Below, piece after piece: positions 52,222-60,345 of a stretch of DNA of 64,000 nt (position 1 is its first letter; the number at the start of each line of letters is the position of its first letter). Source of the stretch: Allobosea sp. CS1GBMeth4 (GTDB lineage Bacteria; Pseudomonadota; Alphaproteobacteria; Rhizobiales; Beijerinckiaceae). The notes under the pieces are model-generated. The model ran no database searches. It was given only the letters and a program-made list of their open reading frames with translations, and was not told the origin of the DNA. The position numbers were made by a program, and so were the translations under genes. The stretch spans positions 1 to 64,000 of the forward strand of contig NZ_FYAS01000045.1 in NCBI RefSeq assembly GCF_900185715.1, written 5' to 3'.

Positions 52222-53163
52222 ATGACACAGCCGATCTCCGCCGCCTCGCCGCGCATGGGCCCGATCGAATGGCTCCTGCTCGTCGCCCTCTCGATCCTGT
52301 GGGGCGGCTCGTTCTTCTTCAACAAGCTCACGGTGGCGGAATGGCCGCCCTTCGCCGTGGTGCAGGTGCGCGTCGGGCTGGCGGCCCTGTCGCTGCTGCT
52401 GATGGTGCGGATCACCGGGCATTCGATGGCGGTGGGGCGCAGCCTCTGGCTCGCCTTCTTCGGCATGGGCATCCTGAACAATCTGATCCCGTTCAGCCTG
52501 TTCCTCTGGGGGCAGCAGCAGATCGCCAGCGGCCTCGCCTCGATCCTGAACGCGACAACGCCGATCTTCTCCGTGCTCGTGATGCACTGCTTCGCCGACG
52601 AGAAGGCGACGGGGCTGAAGCTGGGCGGCGTGCTGGCCGGCCTCGTCGGGGTCGCCGTCCTGATGGGCCCCGACGCGATCGGCGGGCTCGGCTCCAATCT
52701 CGCCGCCCAGCTCGCCTGCGTCCTCGCGGCGATCTCCTACGCCTTCTCCGGCCTGTTCGGCCGGCGCTTCCGCGGCCTGCCGCCGCTCGTCACCGCGACG
52801 GGCCAGCTCAGCGCCTCGACGCTGATGATCGTGCCGATCGTCTTCGTGCTGAACCCGCCCTGGACACTGCCGGTCCCCTCCCAGCAGGCCGTTCTCGCGC
52901 TGATCGGCTTGGCGCTGATCTCGACCGCGCTCGCCTACATCATCTTCTTCAGGATCATGCGGTCTGCCGGCCCGAGCAATGTCATGCTCGTCACCTTCCT
53001 GATCCCGGTCAGCGCGATTCTGCTCGGCTCCGGTCTGCTGGGCGAAGACCTGCTGCCGCGCCATTTCGCCGGCATGGCGGCGATCTTCGCCGGCCTCGCC
53101 CTGATCGACGGCCGCGTCGCGGGGCTGCGGCGCGCGCGCCGGGCGGGCGCACCGACGGGCTGA
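52222..53163 (+). CDS. EamA/DMT family transporter
   Basis: 313 residues from the ATG at 52222. Ten helices in two EamA repeats; repeat 1 starts EWLLLVALSILWGGSFFFNKL, repeat 2 holds AAISYAFSGLFGRRFRG and ALISTALAYIIFFRIMRSAGPSNVMLVTFLIPVSAILLG. Such drug/metabolite transporters export metabolites or amino acids; the substrate is not readable. It starts 86 bp after the GST gene. Confidence 0.9.
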   Translation: MTQPISAASPRMGPIEWLLLVALSILWGGSFFFNKLTVAEWPPFAVVQVRVGLAALSLLLMVRITGHSMAVGRSLWLAFFGMGILNNLIPFSLFLWGQQQIASGLASILNATTPIFSVLVMHCFADEKATGLKLGGVLAGLVGVAVLMGPDAIGGLGSNLAAQLACVLAAISYAFSGLFGRRFRGLPPLVTATGQLSASTLMIVPIVFVLNPPWTLPVPSQQAVLALIGLALISTALAYIIFFRIMRSAGPSNVMLVTFLIPVSAILLGSGLLGEDLLPRHFAGMAAIFAGLALIDGRVAGLRRARRAGAPTG

Positions 53164-53393
53164 CCCGGGCCGGCCCGCCCTCCCAGCCCGTCGACTCGGG
53201 GCTTGCGGCCGGGCACAGGACGCCATGGCGAAGCCCGCCCCTGCGGACGCCGAATCCGCGGCGAGAAGCTTTGTTGCCAAAAAATTATGAATTGCTCTAC
53301 GGTCGCAAAACCGGCGATTGTCGCTAAAGGGCATCATCGAAACGACTGGATGATATCACAAAAAACGATACGCCAGAGGGGAGCGCGACAACC

Positions 53394-54380
53394 ATGGATT
53401 TGCGGCAGCTGCGATGTTTCATCGCGGTGGCGGAAGAGCTGCACTTCGGCCGGGCGGCCGAGCGGCTCGGCCTCGCACCACCGGCCCTTTCCCGCCAGAT
53501 CAGCGCGCTCGAGGACGAGCTCGGCGTCAGCCTGCTGACCCGCACCACGCGGCAGGTCGCCCTCACCCGCGCCGGGCTGATCATGCTCGAGGAAGCCAAG
53601 GCGATCCTGGTCAGGATGGAGCGCGCCTCCCGCGCGGTGCGCGAGGCCTCCCTGGCGTCGAGCAAGGTCCTGCGTGTCGGGGCGATCGACGCGGCCTCGT
53701 CGAGCTTCGTGCCGGAGGCTCTCGTCACCTTCCGCTCGCGCCATCCCGGCATCGAGATCAAGTTCGTCGAGGCGATGACCGCGCCGCTGGTGCAGATGCT
53801 GGAGGCCGGCAAGCTCGACCTCGCCTTGCTGCGGCCGCCGCGCAAGCCGACCGACTGTGCCTTCGAGATCCTGCGGGTCGAGCGGCCGATCGTGGTGCTG
53901 AGCGAGAACCATCCGCTCGCCGCGCGCGAATACCTGACCATGCAGGACCTCGTCGGCGAGCCCTTCGTCGTGCCGTCGAAGCGCATCCGCCCCTTCGCCT
54001 ATGATCTGGTCATGGCCTATTTCGAGAGCGTCGGCGCGGTACCGAACGTCACCATCGAGGCGACCGAGAAGCCGGCCATGATGTCGGCGGTCGCGGCCGG
54101 TCTCGGCATGGCGCTGGCACCGGACTGGGTGTCGCGGCTGAGCTTTCCCGGCGTCACGATGCGGCGCCTGCGCGGCGCGCTGCTCGACCCCCCGCCCCCC
54201 GGCGCGCTCGTCGGCGTCGCCTGGCGGCCGCATCAGAAGCTCGCCGCCCGCGACGATTTCCTCGCAATCCTGCGCGAGAGCGTGACCCTGATCGACGAGG
54301 GCAACATCCTGCCCTTCAGCGTCGCGGGACGCAGGAAGCCCACCATGCGTACAGCAATCACCCGAGCCGGAGGACGTTGA
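53394..54380 (+). CDS. LysR family transcriptional regulator
   Basis: 328 residues. N-terminal winged HTH MDLRQLRCFIAVAEELHFGRAAERLGLAPPALSRQISALEDELGVSLLTRTTRQVALTRAG (read in blocks), and a C-terminal periplasmic-binding-like sensor domain. It probably controls the tripartite transporter genes that follow; its TGA overlaps the tctB ATG by one base. The 230 bp upstream is AT-rich near 53270-53370 and contains ATCATC/GATGAT arms (53333-53338, 53349-53354). Confidence 0.92.
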   Translation: MDLRQLRCFIAVAEELHFGRAAERLGLAPPALSRQISALEDELGVSLLTRTTRQVALTRAGLIMLEEAKAILVRMERASRAVREASLASSKVLRVGAIDAASSSFVPEALVTFRSRHPGIEIKFVEAMTAPLVQMLEAGKLDLALLRPPRKPTDCAFEILRVERPIVVLSENHPLAAREYLTMQDLVGEPFVVPSKRIRPFAYDLVMAYFESVGAVPNVTIEATEKPAMMSAVAAGLGMALAPDWVSRLSFPGVTMRRLRGALLDPPPPGALVGVAWRPHQKLAARDDFLAILRESVTLIDEGNILPFSVAGRRKPTMRTAITRAGGR

Positions 54381-54898
54381 TGAGTCTGAACAAGATCGAG
54401 GCCGCGCAGGGCTGGCGCGTCCGCTCGACGCAGGACCTGGCCGCCGGCCTGTTCATGATCGCGCTGGCCGGGCTGGCGCTGTTCCTGTCGAGCGACCTCT
54501 CGACCGGAACGCTGCGCCAGATCGGCCCCGGCATGCTGCCCAAGGCCTTCGCCTGGATCTGCGCCGGTCTCGGGGCGCTGCTCGCCTTCAACTCGCTGCG
54601 CTACAATGGCGAGCGGCTCGCGGGCTGGTCCTGGCGCGGCGTCATCTTCGTGCTCGGCGCGGCGGTCGTCTTCGGCCTGACCATCCGCGGCTTCGATGTC
54701 GGCCCGCTCAAGGTGCCGCAGCTCGGCATGCTCGTCTCCGGGCCGCTCGTCGTGATCGTCTCCGGCCTCGCGGCGACGGATGTGAGGCTCAAGGAGCTCG
54801 TGATCTTCGCCGCGGCGATGACGATCGGCTGCGCCCTCCTGTTCAAATACGCGCTGGGTCTTCCGATCCCGCTGGCGCCCTGGCTGCTCGGGATCTGA
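54380..54898 (+). CDS. Tripartite tricarboxylate transporter, small membrane subunit TctB
   Basis: 172 residues from the ATG at 54380, overlapping the LysR stop. Four helices: DLAAGLFMIALAGLALFLS, then IGPGMLPKAFAWICAGLGALLA (family GPGxxP motif), the FVLGAAVVFGLTIRG stretch and two C-terminal helices. Pairs with TctA. Confidence 0.88.
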   Translation: MSLNKIEAAQGWRVRSTQDLAAGLFMIALAGLALFLSSDLSTGTLRQIGPGMLPKAFAWICAGLGALLAFNSLRYNGERLAGWSWRGVIFVLGAAVVFGLTIRGFDVGPLKVPQLGMLVSGPLVVIVSGLAATDVRLKELVIFAAAMTIGCALLFKYALGLPIPLAPWLLGI

Positions 54899-54901
54899 TC
54901 C

Positions 54902-56404
54902 ATGACGGAAATGTTCGCCCATCTCGCGCTGGGCTTCGGCGTCGCTCTGACGCTGAAGAACGTCGCGCTCTGCTTCGTCGGCTGCCTCGTCGGCACGCTG
55001 ATTGGCGTGCTGCCCGGCGTCGGCCCGGTCGCCACCATCGCGATGCTGCTGCCGATCACCTTCGGGCTCGACCCGGTCGGCGCGCTGATCATGCTCGCCG
55101 GCATTTATTACGGGGCCCAGTACGGCGGCTCGACCACGGCGATCCTGGTCAACATCCCCGGCGAGGCGACCGCCGTCGTCACCACGCTCGACGGCCACCA
55201 GATGGCTAAGCAGGGCCGCGCCGGCGTCGCGCTCGGCACCGCGGCGATCGGCTCCTTCGTCGCCGGCTGCGTCGCGACCGTGATCATCGCCGCGCTCGGC
55301 GCGCCGCTGACCCGTCTCGCTTTGCTGTTCGGCCCGGCCGAATATTTCTCGCTGATGGTGATGGGCCTGTGCTTCGCCGTCGTGCTGGCGCGCGGCTCGA
55401 TCCTCAAGGCCTTCTGCATGATCATGCTCGGCCTCCTGCTCTCGACCGTCGGCACCGACCTCGAGACCGGCCAGGAGCGCATGACCTTCGGCTTCCCGCC
55501 GCTCTCGGACGGCATCGACTTCGCCGTGCTGGCGATGGGCGTGTTCGGCTTCGCCGAAGTGCTGCGCAATCTGGAGAACCCGGAAGCACGCGACGTCGTC
55601 AAGGCCAAGATCGGCCGTCTCCTGCCCGACTGGAACGACATCAAGCAGTCGATCGCGCCGTGCCTGCGCGGCACCTTCATCGGCGGTACGCTCGGCATCC
55701 TGCCCGGCAACGGCGCGGTGCTGGGCCCCTTCGCCAGCTACACGCTGGAGAAGAAGATCGCCAAGGATCCCTCGCGCTTCGGCAAGGGCGCGATCGAGGG
55801 CGTGGCCGGTCCTGAATCGGCCAACAACGCCGGCGCGCAGACCGCCTTCATCCCGCTGCTCACCCTCGGCATCCCGCCGAATGCGGTGATGGCGCTGATG
55901 GTCGGCGCGATGACGATCCACGGCATCATCCCCGGCCCGCAGGTGATGACCAAGAATCCCGACCTGTTCTGGGGCATGATCGCCTCGATGTGGATCGGCA
56001 ACCTGATGCTACTGATCATCAACCTGCCGCTGGTCGGCGTCTGGGTGAAGCTGCTGCAGGTGCCCTACCGGCTGATGTTCCCGGCGATCCTGATCTTCTG
56101 CTCGATCGGCATCTACTCGGTGAACAACCAGCCCGTCGACGTCGCCTTCACAGCGCTGTTCGGCCTGTTCGGCTATCTCCTGATCAAGCTCGGCTTCGAG
56201 CCGGCGCCGATGCTGCTCGGCTTCGTGCTCGGCAAGCTGATGGAGGAGAAGCTGCGCCAGGCGCTGATCATCTCGCGCGGCTCGTTCATGACCTTCATCG
56301 AGCGGCCGATCTCGGCGGGGCTGCTGCTGGTCGCGGTCGCGATTCTCGTCGTGGCGCTGCTGCCGTCGATGTCGAAGAAGCGCGACGAGGTGTTCACCGA
56401 ATGA
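54902..56404 (+). CDS. Tripartite tricarboxylate transporter, large permease TctA
   Basis: 500 residues, about 11-12 helices. TctA signatures: GTLIGVLPGVGPVATIAMLLPITFGLDPVGALIMLAGIYYGAQYGGSTTAILVNIPGE near the start and the mirrored GILPGNGAVLGPFASYTLEKKIAKDP, GVAGPESANNAGAQTAFIPLLTLGIP. Membrane channel of the secondary, binding-protein-dependent importer. Follows tctB by 3 nt. Confidence 0.95.
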   Translation: MTEMFAHLALGFGVALTLKNVALCFVGCLVGTLIGVLPGVGPVATIAMLLPITFGLDPVGALIMLAGIYYGAQYGGSTTAILVNIPGEATAVVTTLDGHQMAKQGRAGVALGTAAIGSFVAGCVATVIIAALGAPLTRLALLFGPAEYFSLMVMGLCFAVVLARGSILKAFCMIMLGLLLSTVGTDLETGQERMTFGFPPLSDGIDFAVLAMGVFGFAEVLRNLENPEARDVVKAKIGRLLPDWNDIKQSIAPCLRGTFIGGTLGILPGNGAVLGPFASYTLEKKIAKDPSRFGKGAIEGVAGPESANNAGAQTAFIPLLTLGIPPNAVMALMVGAMTIHGIIPGPQVMTKNPDLFWGMIASMWIGNLMLLIINLPLVGVWVKLLQVPYRLMFPAILIFCSIGIYSVNNQPVDVAFTALFGLFGYLLIKLGFEPAPMLLGFVLGKLMEEKLRQALIISRGSFMTFIERPISAGLLLVAVAILVVALLPSMSKKRDEVFTE

Positions 56405-56465
56405 CGGGGTTGCCAGCCAGCCCCGTTCCCTCATCGTCAGACTATCGCATCAGGGAGGATCACCT

Positions 56466-57437
56466 ATGAAGAAGCTCGTACTCGGCCTCGCCGCGACGCT
56501 CGCCTTGGCGCTGCCGGCGCAGGCCCAATCCAAATATCCCGAGCGGCCGGTGACCATGATCGTGCCCTTCGCGGCCGGCGGACCGACCGACATCATCGCC
56601 CGCATCGTCAGCGAGAGCATGTCGAAGACGCTCGGCCAGCAGATCGTGGTCGAGAACGTCGCGGGCGCCGGCGGCACCACCGGGATCACCCGTGCCCTGA
56701 CGGCGGCGCCGGACGGCTACACCATCGCGATGGGGCACCTCGGCACCTTCTCGGCGGCCCCCGCCACCTATCCGGGGCTGAAATACGACCCGATCAACGG
56801 CATGCAGCCGATCGGCCTCGCCGGCGGCACCCCGATCCTGATCGTCGCCAAGAAGGCCTTCGCGCCCAAGGACCTCAAGGAGTTCGTCACCTATGTGAAG
56901 GCGAATCCCGACAAGGTGAACGAGGCCCATGCCGGCGTCGGCTCGGTGTCGTGGACGACCTGCACGCTGCTCAAGGGCCAACTCGGCGTTCCGAAGCTGA
57001 ACTCCGTCGCCTATCGCGGCACCGGCCCGGCGCTGAACGACCTGGTCTCGGGCCAGATCGACTTCATGTGCGACCAGATCGTCAGCGTCTCCGAGCAGAT
57101 CAAGGCGGGCACGATCAAGGCCTACGCCGTGGCCTCGGCCGAACGCTCGCCGGCGCTGCCCGACATTCCGACCACCAAGGAAGCCGGCCTGCCGGACTAC
57201 CAGATCGAGGCCTGGAACGGCATCGCCGCGCCGAAGGGCACGCCGAAGGAGGTGGTCGACAAGCTGGTCGACGCGCTCGACAAGGCGCTGAACGACGAGA
57301 ACGTCAAGAAGCGCCTGCTCGATCTCGGCGCGACCATCCCGAGCGCGACCGACCGCAAGCCGGCAGGCTTCGGCGCCCTGATCAAGCGCGACGCCGACAA
57401 GCTCACCCCCGTCCTGTCGGCCGCGGCGAAGCAGTAA
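56466..57437 (+). CDS. Tripartite tricarboxylate transporter substrate-binding protein (Bug/TctC)
   Basis: 323 residues, GGAGG upstream. Signal peptide 1-21 (LVLGLAATLALALPAQAQ), then the Bug fold: YPERPVTMIVPFAAGGPTDIIARIV, ENVAGAGGTTGITRALTAAPDGYTIAMG, YRGTGPALNDLVSGQIDFMCDQ. Binds a carboxylate for TctAB. Order LysR-TctB-TctA-TctC, ended by a terminator at 57465. Confidence 0.94.
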   Translation: MKKLVLGLAATLALALPAQAQSKYPERPVTMIVPFAAGGPTDIIARIVSESMSKTLGQQIVVENVAGAGGTTGITRALTAAPDGYTIAMGHLGTFSAAPATYPGLKYDPINGMQPIGLAGGTPILIVAKKAFAPKDLKEFVTYVKANPDKVNEAHAGVGSVSWTTCTLLKGQLGVPKLNSVAYRGTGPALNDLVSGQIDFMCDQIVSVSEQIKAGTIKAYAVASAERSPALPDIPTTKEAGLPDYQIEAWNGIAAPKGTPKEVVDKLVDALDKALNDENVKKRLLDLGATIPSATDRKPAGFGALIKRDADKLTPVLSAAAKQ

Positions 57438-57464
57438 GCGGCGAAACCTTCACCTCGCCATGCA

Positions 57465-57493
57465 CGGCGGGCCGTCGGCCCGCCGCTTTCTTT
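57465..57493 (+). terminator. Rho-independent terminator after tctC
   Basis: Perfect 9-bp stem CGGCGGGCC (57465-57473) / GGCCCGCCG (57477-57485), GTC loop, then CTTTCTTT. Confidence 0.85.
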
Positions 57494-57546
57494 GATGCTC
57501 TCCGCTTGCCGATTCCGTCCGGGAGCGGCGTGATCTAGGATGCGGC

Positions 57547-58092
57547 ATGCGCCGCGTCGTCCTGCCCGTCTCGCCCCTCTCCGCCGAGAGCTTCGCCCCC
57601 TACGGTCATCTCCTGTCCGCCGCGGGAGCGCGCGATGCGGGCCGGGAAGGCTACGACATCTGGATCCGGCCCTTCGCCGCCGAGAGCCGGCCGCGGCTGC
57701 AGATCGTGCGCTACCACGCCCGGCCGCTCGCCGTCGCCGTGATCGAACGGCATCTCCACGTCACCGAAGCGCGCCAGCCGCTCGGCGGGCCGCCGGCGAT
57801 CATCGTGGTCGCCGAGCCGTCGGAAACGCCGCCGGCGCCCGAGGCCTTGCGGGCCTTCCGCCTCGACGGCGAGGGCATCATGTTCCATCGCGGGACCTGG
57901 CATGCGATCGACGCCTATCCGGAGAGCGGCAGCCATGCCGACTTCCTCTTCCTGTCGGAGGAGGCGACGGTGAGCGAGCTGTTCGACAATCCCGCGCGGG
58001 CGCCGGTACGGACGCAGATTCACGATTTCAGGGCGGCCGGCGTCGAGCTCGTGATCGAGGCCAACCCGTTGCGCGGACAACTGAATCCGTAA
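57547..58092 (+). CDS. Ureidoglycolate lyase (AllA)-like protein
   Basis: 181 residues. Cupin-like AllA family: SAESFAPYGHLLSAAG, IVRYHARPLAVAVIERHLHVTEARQPLGG and the HRGTWHAIDAYP segment with the metal-site-like His residues. AllA splits ureidoglycolate into glyoxylate and urea in allantoin use. No other purine catabolism gene is present, and the gene follows the tct operon after its terminator, so it may act on a related hydroxy acid. Confidence 0.85.
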   Translation: MRRVVLPVSPLSAESFAPYGHLLSAAGARDAGREGYDIWIRPFAAESRPRLQIVRYHARPLAVAVIERHLHVTEARQPLGGPPAIIVVAEPSETPPAPEALRAFRLDGEGIMFHRGTWHAIDAYPESGSHADFLFLSEEATVSELFDNPARAPVRTQIHDFRAAGVELVIEANPLRGQLNP

Positions 58093-58195
58093 CGCTCGTT
58101 CACAACCGTTCACAGCTCGTGACCGCCCGGGCGGAACCGGGACCGACGCGTATCCGTTCCTTCCCCGAGGTCATCCCCTCTGAAGGAGAACGGAC

Positions 58196-58642
58196 ATGCT
58201 CAAGAAACTTGCTCTCGTGACGGCTCTCGCCGTGGTTCCCGCCGCGGCTTTCGCCCAGAATCCCGAGGGTGCGCAGGGCGGTGCGGCCAGCGGCATCGTC
58301 GGCGGTGCGACGGCGGGCGCGGTCGGCGGAGCCGTCGTCGGCGGGCCTGTCGGCGCGGTGGTCGGCGGCGTCGGCGGCGCGGTGGTCGGCGGCGTGACCG
58401 GCGGGATCATCGGCGACAACACCCCGCGCTTCCGCAGCTATGTGGTCGAGCAGCGCGTCCCGTCCTACACCTATGCCGAGCCCGTGGTCGTCGGCACCGT
58501 TCTGCCGCAGCAGGGTGTAGTCTATCGCGAGGTTCCGGCCGAGTTCGGCGAGCGCGCCAGCGGCTATCGCTACACGGTGGTGAACAACCGCGCCGTCCTG
58601 GTCGAGCCGCAGAGCCGCCGCGTGGTGCAGATCATCGACTGA
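58196..58642 (+). CDS. Secreted DUF1236 protein with glycine-zipper region
   Basis: 148 residues, AAGGAG upstream. Signal peptide 1-21 (LALVTALAVVPAAAFA). Residues about 30-75 are a Gly/Ala/Val zipper (repeats of GGAVVGG/GAVVGG), followed by the DUF1236-type C-terminus VYREVPAEFGERASGYRYTVVNNRAVLVEPQSRRVVQII. Found widely in Hyphomicrobiales envelopes; function unknown. Own terminator at 58702. Confidence 0.85.
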   Translation: MLKKLALVTALAVVPAAAFAQNPEGAQGGAASGIVGGATAGAVGGAVVGGPVGAVVGGVGGAVVGGVTGGIIGDNTPRFRSYVVEQRVPSYTYAEPVVVGTVLPQQGVVYREVPAEFGERASGYRYTVVNNRAVLVEPQSRRVVQIID

Positions 58643-58701
58643 TCCAAGGCTGGTCCGCTTGCCGCTCGCGCCATCGCGGCCTGAGCGAGCATCCGGATCG
58701 C

Positions 58702-58736
58702 AAGGCCCGCTCCGGGAACGGGGCGGGCTTCTTTTT
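58702..58736 (+). terminator. Rho-independent terminator after DUF1236 gene
   Basis: Stem GCCCGCTCC (58705-58713) with GGGGCGGGC (58720-58728, one G-U pair), followed by TTCTTTTT. It lies just before the stop of the convergent RES gene. Confidence 0.8.
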
Positions 58737-58741
58737 GCGCG

Positions 58742-59179
58742 TCAGCCGGCCAGAGGCAACCAAAGCCGCCGATCGAAGGCGAAGGGTTGGGTCGAGGCGA
58801 TGCGGATCGCTCCGGCGCCGGGATGGGCTGGATTGACGAGGTAGTTGAAGCTTCGCGGCGCGATGAAGGACGGAACCGTCAGGACCGCTTCCCCAGCCCG
58901 GGCGAGCCAGGCATCGCCGAAGGCGGCGCGGTCATCGGGTGCGGTTTCGAGCACCAAGGCCGGCGCTTCGCCCAGCGCCATCTCGATCAGCACATAATCG
59001 TCCGGGACGAGATCGGGCTCGAGGTCGAGATGGACGCGGACCTCGAGGATGGCGAGCGCCGGATTCTCGGCCGTGTACACCATCGCCCGCCCCGGCGAAT
59101 TCCAGCGCCCACCATAGAGGCGCGCGCCCTCGCCGGTCAGATCGGCAAAGGGCGCGCGGGCGACGCGCCAAGCTTTCAT
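58742..59179 (-). CDS. RES domain toxin (NAD+ phosphorylase / ADP-ribosyltransferase-like)
   Basis: 145 residues. RES core: YGGRWNSPGRAMVYTAENPALAILEVRVHL (conserved Arg, Tyr and Glu) and VPSFIAPRSFNYLVNPAHPGAGAIRI (conserved Ser and NYLVNP-HP). RES toxins destroy NAD+ or modify target enzymes such as Prs and stop growth. Its ATG overlaps the antitoxin TGA by one base, so the toxin is translated after the antitoxin. Confidence 0.9.
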   Translation of the reverse strand: MKAWRVARAPFADLTGEGARLYGGRWNSPGRAMVYTAENPALAILEVRVHLDLEPDLVPDDYVLIEMALGEAPALVLETAPDDRAAFGDAWLARAGEAVLTVPSFIAPRSFNYLVNPAHPGAGAIRIASTQPFAFDRRLWLPLAG

Positions 59180-59607
59180 CAGACGGCGATACCGTGCGCG
59201 ATCCGCCCCAGCAGCGCCTCGACCGCATTCGCACCCTCGCCCGTATCGAGCAGCGCCAGCGGCTTCTCGCCGTCGAGCGCGCTGGTCGGACGGCGCAGCC
59301 AGCGGCCGGCCTTTTCCTGCGAGCCGAAGGTTTCCTCTGCCTCGGCGATAACGCGGGCGGCACGCACGAGGCGGTCTGACTGATCGCTGGTCAGCGTCCC
59401 GATCTTGCGGCGATGGCTCAGCGTCTTGCGGGGCAGCACAACCTCGTCGATCTCGGCCAGCGTCATCCGGCCGCTGGCGATGACGTGCTCGACCGTCCCG
59501 ACCGGGAAACCGCGGCGGACGGCCGCGATCAATTCGAGGCTGGTCTCGACGGGAGCGCCGATCACCTCGGGGCCGCCGACGACCTCGATGGCACGCAGAG
59601 CCGTCAT
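59179..59607 (-). CDS. Xre/MbcA/ParS-type antitoxin
   Basis: 142 residues from the ATG at 59607, GGAG 7 nt upstream. N-terminal HTH-like region (VGTVEHVIASGRMTLAEIDEVVLPRKTLSHRR) and C-terminal toxin-binding DUF2384 domain (AEETFGSQEKAGRWLRRPTSALDGEKPLALLDTGEGANAVEALLGRIAHG in blocks). Neutralises the RES protein and represses the operon through the palindrome at 59617-59653. Confidence 0.9.
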   Translation of the reverse strand: MTALRAIEVVGGPEVIGAPVETSLELIAAVRRGFPVGTVEHVIASGRMTLAEIDEVVLPRKTLSHRRKIGTLTSDQSDRLVRAARVIAEAEETFGSQEKAGRWLRRPTSALDGEKPLALLDTGEGANAVEALLGRIAHGIAV

Positions 59608-59616
59608 GAACATCTC

Positions 59617-59653
59617 CTGGCGATATGCCCTCAAGGTAGGCGCATATCGCCAG
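59617..59653. promoter_or_regulatory. Operator palindrome of the RES-Xre operon
   Basis: Perfect 12-bp arms CTGGCGATATGC (59617-59628) and inverse (59642-59653), 13-nt spacer, starting 9 bp upstream of the antitoxin ATG and ending 17 bp after the upp stop. Confidence 0.75.
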
Positions 59654-59670
59654 AACTGCAATGCGGTGCG

Positions 59671-60312
59671 TCAGCGCGTGCCGAACATCCGGTCGCCGGC
59701 ATCGCCGAGGCCGGGCACGATATAGCCGTGATCGTTGAGGCGCTCGTCGATCGCCGCCGTCCAGATGCGCACGTCGGGATGGGCGTCGCGCATGCGGGCG
59801 ATGCCTTCCGGCGCGGCGAGCAGGCAGACGAAGCGCAGATCCTTCGCGCCGCGCTCCTTCAGCCGGTCGACGGCCGCCACCGCCGAGTTCGCCGTCGCCA
59901 GCATCGGGTCCATCACCACGATCATGCGGTCGGCGATGTCGGACGGCGCCTTGAAATAGTACTCGACCGCCTGCAGGGTTTCCGGGTCGCGATAGAGGCC
60001 GATATGGGCGACGCGTGCGGCGGGCACCAGTTCCAGCATGCCGTCGAGAAAGCCGACGCCGGCGCGCAGGATCGGGGCGAAGACCAGCTTCTTGCCGGAG
60101 ATCACCGGCTGCATGGATTTCTGCAGCGGCGTCTCGATCTCGATCATCTCGGTCGGCAGATCGCGCGTGACCTCGTAGCAGAGCAGCATGCCGATCTCGT
60201 TCAGCAGCTGGCGGAAGCTCTTGGTCGAGCGGTCCTTCTCGCGCATCAGCGTCAGCTTGTGCTGCACCAGCGGGTGGTCGACGACGGTGACGCCGTTAGC
60301 GCTCCTGGTCAT
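59671..60312 (-). CDS. upp: Uracil phosphoribosyltransferase (URC6 homologue)
   Basis: 213 residues. [49 protein letters not shown], the PRPP loop [21 protein letters not shown] and C-terminal [27 protein letters not shown] are diagnostic. Makes UMP from uracil and PRPP. Here it is the last gene of URC1-URC4-upp, where the UPRT homologue (URC6) is a step of uracil catabolism. Confidence 0.96.
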   Translation of the reverse strand: MTRSANGVTVVDHPLVQHKLTLMREKDRSTKSFRQLLNEIGMLLCYEVTRDLPTEMIEIETPLQKSMQPVISGKKLVFAPILRAGVGFLDGMLELVPAARVAHIGLYRDPETLQAVEYYFKAPSDIADRMIVVMDPMLATANSAVAAVDRLKERGAKDLRFVCLLAAPEGIARMRDAHPDVRIWTAAIDERLNDHGYIVPGLGDAGDRMFGTR

Positions 60313-60345
60313 GCAGTCCTGATCCCCTTCGCCTTGTCGTTGTGT

